From Bryobacterales bacterium (GTDB lineage Bacteria > Acidobacteriota > Terriglobia > Bryobacterales > Bryobacteraceae): 35,841 nt of DNA. Under the pieces are notes generated by a model. It was not told where the DNA came from. It saw nothing but the letters and a program-made list of their open reading frames with translations, and ran no database searches. Where the stretch lies: positions 1 to 35,841 of the forward strand of contig JAEUQC010000144.1 of assembly GCA_016789905.1 (NCBI GenBank). Reading direction: 5' to 3'. Shown here piece by piece: positions 1-6,463 of the stretch. Made by a program: the position numbers and the translations under genes. Position 1 is the first letter of the stretch. Every line of letters begins with the position of its first letter.

Positions 1-202
1 GGCGTTTCTCTTTGGGGACACCCCATTCTCTTGTCTGCCCCTCAGTTTTCCGGGAACAACCGCAGGTTCAGAACTCCCGACGTTCGCGGCGCGCTGAATG
101 TCGGCGACGGTCCAGTCCCTCACCCCCTTGTGGCGAAAGTGCCTCGTGTCGCGGCCACAATGGTTCGCCGGCGCCGTCCCCTAGCGTGGCTGTACTTCGA
201 AG

Positions 203-224
203 CCAACCCTTAACTGTCGGTTGG
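203..224 (-). terminator. Hairpin at the 3' end of the U32-like gene
   Basis: CCAACC and GGTTGG form a 6-bp stem with a 10-nt loop that contains the TAA stop of the minus-strand gene. There is no T-tract after it, so it may be a weak or Rho-assisted terminator or an mRNA 3'-end stabiliser. In the remaining bases 1-202 I see no supportable gene, only a short GGGG-ACA-CCCC near-palindrome at 15-25. Confidence 0.35.
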
Positions 225-1148
225 AACCGGAACGCCCAGGTCCGCCGCCCCCAAAGGCGACATCACCGCCTCCGGGCAATACCTTGCAATCTGCTCGCAG
301 GCAATTTGTGCCCGGCGCACGCGCTCCTTGCTGAGGGCGATCACGGTGTTCTCTATGTGCGACCCGCTCGGGTACACATCCGGAGAATTCCGCAGTCCGA
401 ACTTCAAATAAATCGGCGCCGCAATCCGGATCAACTCCGGAATCTCGTAGTACCGCAGGAATCCGCCAATGTTATCCGGCGCTTCCACATAAAAATCGAT
501 CGGATTCGTGATCGCCGCCCGTATCGAAGCGATTTGCGGCAGCGTCAGGTCCGACGGGACGTTGATCGTGTCCGCGCCCAGCCGTTCCAGAATCCGCGCG
601 CTCGCCGGATTCGCCGGCGCCATCATCACAGACGTTTTGATGATCAGATCTTTCGGAAATAGCCCCTTCGCGCGCATTTCGGCCACCATTTCCAGCGACC
701 CCAAATCGCTCACCAGCACGCTGCGAATGCCGAACTCGACAGCCCGTTCCACATCGGCCAGCCCCTGCCCCAACTGGTTCGCCCCGCGCATCGAGAGCGC
801 GATCGACTTGCCCGCCGCCGAAAACGCCTGCGCCCCAATGTCGAAACTTGCCCGCGGCCCCAGAAACAGGTTCACCTCAATGCTGTGCTTCGCGCCAATC
901 GCCGCCATCTCGGCAATCTCGTCGTCGGTCAACAGCATGATGCCGCTTCCCTGGCTGATCCTGTGTACCGGCACCTGCCGCGCTTCCGCCTCTTCCAGCA
1001 CGGCGGTCAGCGAACGCGGCCCCTCTGTCGATGGGATCTCAATCCGGTACTGGCCCCCATCGGGAAACCGCAGCGGAGAATCCACACACACCGGCGCGTC
1101 TTCACCGGGCAATCCGGCGCTCTTCAGAAACTCGCGAATCGTGTCCAT
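210..1148 (-). CDS. U32 peptidase-like TIM-barrel protein (312 aa)
   Basis: This is a soluble protein of about 312 residues with no signal peptide. Its alternating strand/helix pattern and the segments GANQLGQGLADVERAVEFG and VLVSDLGSLEMVAEM resemble the (beta/alpha)8 fold of the U32 peptidase-like family. I see no established catalytic motif, so the function is unknown. The start is ATG at 1148, five bases after the thrB stop, with GGTGGAG inside the thrB 3' end as ribosome-binding site. An upstream in-frame TTG at 1190 would overlap thrB and has no better support. It is the last gene of a tightly packed three-gene minus-strand run (oxidoreductase, thrB, this gene), which suggests co-transcription and translational coupling. 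The family name is moderately supported and the enzymatic role is not. Confidence 0.8.
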   Translation of the reverse strand: MDTIREFLKSAGLPGEDAPVCVDSPLRFPDGGQYRIEIPSTEGPRSLTAVLEEAEARQVPVHRISQGSGIMLLTDDEIAEMAAIGAKHSIEVNLFLGPRASFDIGAQAFSAAGKSIALSMRGANQLGQGLADVERAVEFGIRSVLVSDLGSLEMVAEMRAKGLFPKDLIIKTSVMMAPANPASARILERLGADTINVPSDLTLPQIASIRAAITNPIDFYVEAPDNIGGFLRYYEIPELIRIAAPIYLKFGLRNSPDVYPSGSHIENTVIALSKERVRRAQIACEQIARYCPEAVMSPLGAADLGVPVPTDS

Positions 1149-1153
1149 ACGCC

Positions 1154-2053
1154 TCACTCCACCGTCGAAACTTCGTAGCCCGTGGGCCAAATCTGCGCAT
1201 GCAGTATTTCTGACGCATGGCCATGATGCCGAAAGATCTGCGACACCAGATCCGCCACGCTCTCCGAACCCCGCTCATACAGCACCAGCACCGACGGCCC
1301 CGCCCCGCTCAGCGCGCAGCCCAGCAGTCCCGGTGCCCGCAGTTTCAGAATTTCTTCCAGCCCTGGAACCAGTCGCTCCCGGTAGGGCTGATGCATCCGG
1401 TCCTCCAGCGCCGCCGGAAACGCCGTCACCGTTCCCGTCGATAGCGCCGCGATCAACAGCGCGCTCCGCTGTACATTGAATATCGCATCGGCCTTCGAAT
1501 AGGTGGACGGCAACACGGTCCGCGCCTCATGCGTCAACAGCACGAAATCCGGCACCACCACCGCCACGCCGAAACGTTCCGGCGGGTCCAGCCGCACCGC
1601 CCGCGCCACGCCGTGCCCGTCTATCGCGCTCGCCACAATCGAGCCCAACACGCACGCCGCCACGTTATCCGGATGGCCTTCGATCCTCGCCGCCTCATCC
1701 AAAATCCGGTGCGCGGACCACCCCAGCCCCAGCAGTTGATCGGCGATGATCACGCCTGCTGTCAACGCGGCCGCGCTCGATCCCAGTCCCTTGCCAATCG
1801 GGATCTCGTTGTGGACTTCCAAATAGATCGGTGGCAATTCGCGGCTCGCCGCCCGCGCCACGTCCAGCGCCGTCTGCCAGATCAGGTTATTCTCGCCCGG
1901 CGCAATGAACGCCGCGTCCCGCCCGAATCCATGAATCTCCAGCCGCTCGGCCACACGGAACCGGCACGTCAAGTGGATGCCCAGCGCCATTCCCAGCGCA
2001 TCGAATCCCGGGCCGAGATTGGCGCTCGACGCCGGAACCCGTACCTGATGCAT
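1154..2053 (-). CDS. thrB: Homoserine kinase ThrB (GHMP kinase family)
   Basis: The product phosphorylates L-homoserine to O-phosphohomoserine with ATP, the step before threonine synthase, in the cytoplasm. The GHMP kinase signatures are all present: PASSANLGPGFD at the N-terminus, the glycine-rich ATP-binding motif PIGKGLGSSAAA in the middle, and the C-terminal LSGAGPSVL. Length (299 aa) is normal for ThrB. I chose ATG 2053, which puts the first motif about 7 residues in and has TAAGGG just upstream. A TTG at 2068 in the same frame would overlap the preceding oxidoreductase stop by 8 bases and is also possible. The usual thr neighbours (aspartokinase/homoserine dehydrogenase, thrC) are absent. 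The gene lies between a Gfo/Idh/MocA oxidoreductase and a U32-like protein in one apparent operon. Confidence 0.93.
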   Translation of the reverse strand: MHQVRVPASSANLGPGFDALGMALGIHLTCRFRVAERLEIHGFGRDAAFIAPGENNLIWQTALDVARAASRELPPIYLEVHNEIPIGKGLGSSAAALTAGVIIADQLLGLGWSAHRILDEAARIEGHPDNVAACVLGSIVASAIDGHGVARAVRLDPPERFGVAVVVPDFVLLTHEARTVLPSTYSKADAIFNVQRSALLIAALSTGTVTAFPAALEDRMHQPYRERLVPGLEEILKLRAPGLLGCALSGAGPSVLVLYERGSESVADLVSQIFRHHGHASEILHAQIWPTGYEVSTVE

Positions 2054-2060
2054 CACGCCC

Positions 2061-3074
2061 TTAGCCAATCACCACCCGCCGCTCTTCCCGGCACGATTGG
2101 TACACGCCGCAAACGACTTCCAACGCATGAAGCCCGCTCTCGCCCGAAACCGTCGGCTGTGTCCCGTCCTTGCACGCATTCCCGAAGTCCAGGAACTGCC
2201 GCTCAAACGGTGTCAACGGAATCGCCATCGGGTCGCTCGCTCCCGACATCACTTCCTTTTCCACCGGCGCCGGTTCGCCCGCGTCGTCCTGCACGTCCCA
2301 CGCCGTCAGCTTGTCGCCCGTGATTATCGCCGTGCCCTTCGTGCCATGAATCTCCACCCGTTCCGAGTACCCCGGCCAGAATGCAGTCGATGCCTGGATC
2401 ACGCCCGTCGCGCCATTTTCAAAACGCATCATCGCGTTCACCACGTCTTCACTTTCAATCTTGTGCAGCGCGCCCAACTGCCAGTAGCCGTTCACTTCCT
2501 TCACCCGGCCGATCAGGTAGAGCAGGATATCAATCTGGTGTACCGCCTGATTGATCAACGCGCCGCCGCCCTCGGTCGCCCAGCTTCCCTTAATGGGCCG
2601 CGAATAATACTGCGCACTCCGGTACCACTTCACATACGCATCGGCCTGCAGAATCTTGCCCAGCCTGCCATCCGCGATTGCCTTCTTCAGGAATTTCGTC
2701 GACTCGTCGAACCGGTGCTGGCTCACAACGCCAAACACAATCCCGGCCCGTTTGGCCGTCTCCACCATCGCCCGCGCCGTCTCCACGCTCGTCGCAATCG
2801 GCTTCTGTACCTGGATGTGTTTCTTCGTCTCCGCGCAGATCTCCAGCGGCTGCAGCCGGAAGTCCGGGAACGTGCACACGTCCACGTAATCTACCCGCGG
2901 GTGCCGGCACACTTCCTCGTACGTCCGCACGAATTCGCAGCCATTGGCTTCGGCGAATTTGCGCCCGTATTCCTCATTTACGTCCGTGCAGACCGTCAGT
3001 TCATACCCGATGTTCTTCAGCGCCCGGGCGTGCATGTTCGAAATCGCTCCGGTGCCAATCATTCCTACGCGCAA
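2061..3074 (-). CDS. Gfo/Idh/MocA family NAD(P)-dependent oxidoreductase
   Basis: This is a cytoplasmic dehydrogenase of 337 aa, probably acting on a sugar, inositol or similar polyol; the substrate cannot be read from sequence. The N-terminal Rossmann fold starts at once (GTGAIS, residues 8-12). A QKP motif at residues 90-92 takes the place of the family's EKP and contains the conserved Lys91. The GGGALINQAVHQID segment (about 169-182) carries the family's active-site His179. The start codon is TTG at 3074. It is preceded by AGGAGA five bases upstream and places the Rossmann strand at residue 2, which makes the TTG convincing; the next ATG would cut into the glycine loop. It is the first gene of the minus-strand run with thrB and the U32-like gene and is divergent from the DUF362 gene. 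Confidence 0.9.
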   Translation of the reverse strand: MRVGMIGTGAISNMHARALKNIGYELTVCTDVNEEYGRKFAEANGCEFVRTYEEVCRHPRVDYVDVCTFPDFRLQPLEICAETKKHIQVQKPIATSVETARAMVETAKRAGIVFGVVSQHRFDESTKFLKKAIADGRLGKILQADAYVKWYRSAQYYSRPIKGSWATEGGGALINQAVHQIDILLYLIGRVKEVNGYWQLGALHKIESEDVVNAMMRFENGATGVIQASTAFWPGYSERVEIHGTKGTAIITGDKLTAWDVQDDAGEPAPVEKEVMSGASDPMAIPLTPFERQFLDFGNACKDGTQPTVSGESGLHALEVVCGVYQSCREERRVVIG

Positions 3075-3138
3075 TGGTTTCTCCTAAAGTAGTTGAGTAT
3101 ATCGCACGGGCCCTCTTTACTTGCTTTATCCTGAGGGC

Positions 3139-4254
3139 ATGACACCCCGCCCTTGCATGTCTCGCCGCCGGCTCCTGCAGGCCCTTCCCGCCGGGCCCCT
3201 GGCGCTCGCCTCTCAGTTCTCCTCCCAGGCCGCGGTACTCAAAGGCTTGGGCATGCCCGGCCCCTACAAGGGCCGCGTCATTGATGTGCATCACCCCGGC
3301 TCTATTGTCAACGGCGCCTATCAGGCCGAACACGTCACCACCATGATGCGCCGCGGCATGACGGAACTTACCGGCGCCGATGGCTGGGTGGACGCCTGGA
3401 AGCGCTTTTTCGAACCCGGCGACGTCGTCGGCATCAAGGTCAACCCCGTCGGCATGCCCCACGTCATCTCAGCCCCGCCCGTGCTGCGTGAAATCATCGC
3501 CGGCGTTATGTCCACCGGCGTCAAGGCGCAGGATATTGTTGTCTACGACCGCTATCGCCGTCAGTTCCTCGACGCCGGTTTCGACAAGTGGCTCCCCGAA
3601 GGCGTTCGCTGGATGCACGCCGTCGAAGACTACGAACTCATCCAGCTCGGCATCGATGGTTACGATCCGGACCACTACATGGAAATGGCGCTCGTCCAGC
3701 CCGGCCAGGATCTGGACAACCTCACCATGCGCCGCTCCTTCGCCTCCAAGTTCATTACCAAGTCGGTCAACAAGCTCATCAACCTCTGCGTTCTGAAGGA
3801 CCACCAGTCCGCCGGCGTCACGCTTGCCCTCAAGAACCTTTCCCACGGCCTGGTCAACAATGTGGCCCGCAGCCACTCAACGTTCACCCTCAATGCCTGC
3901 GGCGCCTTCATACCCGCTGTCGTCCAGATGCCGGTCATCCGCAACAAAACGGTGCTCCACATCCTCGATGGCATCAAGGGCCTGTACCACGGCGGCCCCG
4001 GCGCCAAGCCCCAGTTCGTTTGGGAGCACAAGCATCTCTACTTCGCCACCGATCCGGTCGCCATGGATCACGTCGGCTGGCGTGTCATCGACGAAAAGCG
4101 CGTCGCCGTTGGCAAGAAGAAGCTGGTCAACGACACCCCCGATGTCTTCAGCCACTTCATCCACCGCCAGCCTGAACACGTGGAGATCGCCGGCGCCATG
4201 GGTCTCGGCGAATGGAAGTGGGAGAAGATAGACCGTCGCGTCATCCGCTACTAG
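3139..4254 (+). CDS. DUF362 domain protein with Tat-type signal
   Basis: The protein is about 371 aa. The N-terminus carries MSRRRLLQALPAG, a twin-arginine-like signal (S-R-R-R-L-L) followed by a hydrophobic, Ala-rich stretch, so export by Tat is likely. The body resembles DUF362 proteins: a GDVVGIKVNPVG segment, a later VLKDHQSAGVTLALKNLSHG segment and a C-terminal FATDPVAMDHVGW segment. There is no ferredoxin-type cysteine cluster. DUF362 has no settled biochemical function. ATG 3139 has GAGGG almost touching it, and ATG 3157 (directly before SRRRLLQ) is a possible alternative start. The gene stands alone on the plus strand, divergent from the oxidoreductase and followed by tRNA-Lys. Confidence 0.85.
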   Translation: MTPRPCMSRRRLLQALPAGPLALASQFSSQAAVLKGLGMPGPYKGRVIDVHHPGSIVNGAYQAEHVTTMMRRGMTELTGADGWVDAWKRFFEPGDVVGIKVNPVGMPHVISAPPVLREIIAGVMSTGVKAQDIVVYDRYRRQFLDAGFDKWLPEGVRWMHAVEDYELIQLGIDGYDPDHYMEMALVQPGQDLDNLTMRRSFASKFITKSVNKLINLCVLKDHQSAGVTLALKNLSHGLVNNVARSHSTFTLNACGAFIPAVVQMPVIRNKTVLHILDGIKGLYHGGPGAKPQFVWEHKHLYFATDPVAMDHVGWRVIDEKRVAVGKKKLVNDTPDVFSHFIHRQPEHVEIAGAMGLGEWKWEKIDRRVIRY

Positions 4255-4264
4255 ACAGGCCTTT

Positions 4265-4293
4265 TTGCAGGGTTTTTTGTGCTACTCTGTAGA
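4265..4293 (+). promoter_or_regulatory. Possible promoter of tRNA-Lys
   Basis: TTGCAG and TGTAGA are separated by 17 bases, about 40 bases upstream of the tRNA, in the short gap after the DUF362 gene. The match to a sigma-70 promoter is only partial. The rest of this gap shows a T-rich stretch but no clear terminator hairpin. Confidence 0.3.
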
Positions 4294-4334
4294 GATACGG
4301 CGGCTGCTGGCGTGGTCTGCTCCGCCCGTGGGAT

Positions 4335-4410
4335 GAGTCGGTAGCTCAGTTGGTAGAGCATCGCACTTTTAATGCGGTGGTCCCGGGTTCGAGCCCCGGC
4401 CGACTCACCA
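4335..4410 (+). tRNA. tRNA-Lys (anticodon UUU)
   Basis: The 76-nt sequence folds as a full cloverleaf. The acceptor stem is GAGTCGG/CCGACTC with discriminator A, and CCA is encoded. The D-arm is GCTC AGTTGGTAGA GAGC-like. The anticodon stem is TCGCA/TGCGG around loop CTTTTAA with anticodon TTT. The T-arm is CCGGG TTCGAGC CCCGG. It would read AAA and AAG lysine codons. It lies between convergent neighbours, the DUF362 gene and the 84-aa minus-strand gene. Confidence 0.98.
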
Positions 4411-4414
4411 TCCT

Positions 4415-4669
4415 CTAGCTCGGCCCGCTGCCGAGTTCCTTTATCTGCCCGTCCAAATGCGCCAGCGCCGCTTCCAACTGCGCCCGGTGCCGCGGATTCG
4501 TCGCCTTCTCTAGGTCGTTCAACACGCCCTTCCGCGACAACTCCAGCCCATACCGCTTCTTCTCAAACGCCAACTGCTCCTCTGTCTTCTCCGGTTCCCG
4601 GTGCTTGGGACGATTGTCGTGATCGTCCATCATCCCTTGCACCGATTTGTTCTCCCAGCCTCGCGACAT
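4415..4669 (-). CDS. Small hypothetical protein coupled to the Ser/Thr kinase (84 aa)
   Basis: This short, highly charged, soluble protein has a central helical stretch (EKTEEQLAFEKKRYGLELS, then a run up to ALAHLDGQIKELG) that could form a coiled coil. I do not recognise a family. The ATG lies two bases after the TAG of the upstream kinase gene. AGGAAG, in the last kinase codons, is well placed as its ribosome-binding site, so the two are probably translated together. The function is unknown; a partner or regulator of the kinase is a guess from position only. Confidence 0.7.
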   Translation of the reverse strand: MSRGWENKSVQGMMDDHDNRPKHREPEKTEEQLAFEKKRYGLELSRKGVLNDLEKATNPRHRAQLEAALAHLDGQIKELGSGPS

Positions 4670-4671
4670 CC

Positions 4672-6390
4672 CTACTTCCTTTCGCGCACCACCCGGAACC
4701 CAAGAAACTCGCCGCGCGAATCCTGCTTGTCCGCCATCCGCACCGCATAGTGAGCAATCATCCCACCCGTTCCCGCATTCCCGCCTCGGACAATGCGAGC
4801 CTCGCCGCTGGTTGGCCCTTTCGGGTCCTTCCTTGGACTCGTCCTATAGTATTCCTCGCCCACATAGTCGTTCGTCCACTCGCTCGCGTTGCCCAACATA
4901 TCGAACAAACCCCACGGGTTCGACATCTTCGCTGACGCCACGTCCTGTAACTCACGCCCGCTGTTGTCCGACGTCCATGCCAACTGCTCCAGATTCTTGG
5001 CGATGACGCCGCCGTCGTTCGCCCGCGCGCAGTACTCCCATTCGGCTTCCGTCGGCAGTCGGTAATGGAATCCGTCGCCCCGCGCGTTCAGCTTCGCGAT
5101 AAACGCCTGTGCCTCGTTCCAGTTCACATTCACCTTCGGCTTGTCCGTCCCCGTTGCCTTGCCCGTCATCACGGCGTTCCAATGCTTTTCCGTCACCTCG
5201 GTCCGCCCCATCTGGAAAACCCTCGTGATCTCCACGGCGTGCTCCGGCTTCTCGTGGTGATCGCAGGAGTCGCACCCCATTACAAATCGCCCCGGCAGGA
5301 TACGTGCAAAGTCCATCGGCACCCCATCCAATATCAAGGCCAGCGACTCTTCCGCCACCATCGGCGGCGGCACAGCAGCAACCGGCTGGGTCACAGGCGC
5401 CGCCGGCGCCGCCGGCTGGGTCACCGGTTGACTGCTCACCTCGCCCGGCGGCGGATTCTGAACCGTCTTTACCGTCCGGTAGAACATCATGGCCAGAATT
5501 CCCGTCACCACCAGGAACAGCGGAATCAACAGCAGCCGGCCCTTTGCCGCCGGCGCCGCCTGCTGTGTTGGAATGGCCGCCGTCAGCGCTTCCACAAACG
5601 CGGAGCACGTCGGGAACCGCTGCAACGGGTTCTTCCGCAGCGCTATGTCCAGCGCCGCCTCCACCGTCGCCGGCAGCCCCGGGTTCAACGTCCGCGCCGG
5701 TATGTGGGGTTCGTTCAATATTTTGTACGACTGCGCGATCCAGGTGTCCCCCTGGAACGGCAACTGCCCCGTGAAAAGCTGATACGCCACCACAGCCAGC
5801 GCGAACTGGTCCGAACGCCCATCCAACTGGTCGCCGCGTATCTGTTCCGGCGACATATAGCTCAACGTCCCCGCCGTGCTCCCCAATGACGGCGCGGTCT
5901 GCGTCGCCCCCGGTCCGCTCAATCGCGCAATGCCAAAATCGGCGATCTTCACCCGGCCCGTCTCATCCAACAGAATATTCCCCGGCTTCACGTCCCGGTG
6001 GACGATTCCCGCCAGGTGCGCCGCGTCCAGCGCCGCCGCCGCCTCCCTCAATATCCGCAGCGTCTGCGCGTGGTTGCTTGTATCCCCGGTTGCCAACAGC
6101 GCGTCCAGGTTCGCCCCCCGGATGAACTCCATCACAATGAACGCCTGGTCGCCGCCGCTGAAAAAATCGTGTACCGCTACCGCGTGTGGATGCTGCAATC
6201 GCGCCGCCGCCCGCGCCTCCCGCGCCAGGTACTGCTCGTTCTGCAGCCTCTGCTCCGGCGTCACCCCCTCCAGCTTCACGCTCTTCAATGCCACTTCCCG
6301 GTCCAACTCCGGATCGTAGGCCCGGTACACCACGCCCATTCCGCCGCGCCCCAGTTCCGCCCGCAATTGATATCGACCGATAGTTTGCAT
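4672..6390 (-). CDS. Membrane Ser/Thr protein kinase with C-terminal FGE-like domain
   Basis: This 572-aa PknB-type kinase is joined to a formylglycine-generating-enzyme-like (SUMF1/EgtB/PvdO fold) domain. The kinase domain spans about residues 7-270, with the glycine loop GRGGMGVVY (14-22), Lys36, the catalytic HRDVKPGN (131-138) and DFG (151-153). One membrane helix lies near 285-303, followed by a Pro/Ala-rich linker (about 312-345). The FGE-like domain runs from about 355 to the end (RLPTEAEWEYCARA, LGNASEWTND, RIVRGGN, LGFRVVRE). The likely topology is kinase inside and FGE-like domain outside. The paired C-terminal cysteines of true formylglycine-generating enzymes are missing, so a sensing or ligand-binding role is more likely than sulfatase activation. 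ATG 6390 has AGGA six bases upstream. It is divergent from the DUF1549 gene and coupled to the 84-aa gene. Confidence 0.93.
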   Translation of the reverse strand: MQTIGRYQLRAELGRGGMGVVYRAYDPELDREVALKSVKLEGVTPEQRLQNEQYLAREARAAARLQHPHAVAVHDFFSGGDQAFIVMEFIRGANLDALLATGDTSNHAQTLRILREAAAALDAAHLAGIVHRDVKPGNILLDETGRVKIADFGIARLSGPGATQTAPSLGSTAGTLSYMSPEQIRGDQLDGRSDQFALAVVAYQLFTGQLPFQGDTWIAQSYKILNEPHIPARTLNPGLPATVEAALDIALRKNPLQRFPTCSAFVEALTAAIPTQQAAPAAKGRLLLIPLFLVVTGILAMMFYRTVKTVQNPPPGEVSSQPVTQPAAPAAPVTQPVAAVPPPMVAEESLALILDGVPMDFARILPGRFVMGCDSCDHHEKPEHAVEITRVFQMGRTEVTEKHWNAVMTGKATGTDKPKVNVNWNEAQAFIAKLNARGDGFHYRLPTEAEWEYCARANDGGVIAKNLEQLAWTSDNSGRELQDVASAKMSNPWGLFDMLGNASEWTNDYVGEEYYRTSPRKDPKGPTSGEARIVRGGNAGTGGMIAHYAVRMADKQDSRGEFLGFRVVRERK

Positions 6391-6445
6391 ATATTCCTAA
6401 GCGCGAATTCCCCGCCAATCTTCCGGCGAAAGTGACTGCAATGAT

Positions 6446-6451
6446 TATAAT
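6446..6451 (+). promoter_or_regulatory. Consensus -10 box close to the DUF1549 gene start
   Basis: A perfect TATAAT lies 12 bases before the ATG at 6464 in the 73-base divergent gap. No good -35 is seen at the usual distance. If used, it would give a leader of only about 5 bases. AAGG (from about 6452) could act as a ribosome-binding site only for transcripts starting further upstream. Confidence 0.4.
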
Positions 6452-6463
6452 AAGGCCAACCGC

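Noticed and set aside
1..60. Possible transposon end or REP-like element at the window start
   Set aside because: Only a 4-bp GGGG/CCCC palindrome is visible and no transposase or second end is in the window.
4255..4334. Rho-independent terminator after the DUF362 gene (two T-runs)
   Set aside because: No stable stem precedes either T-run; the region is better read as the tRNA promoter area.
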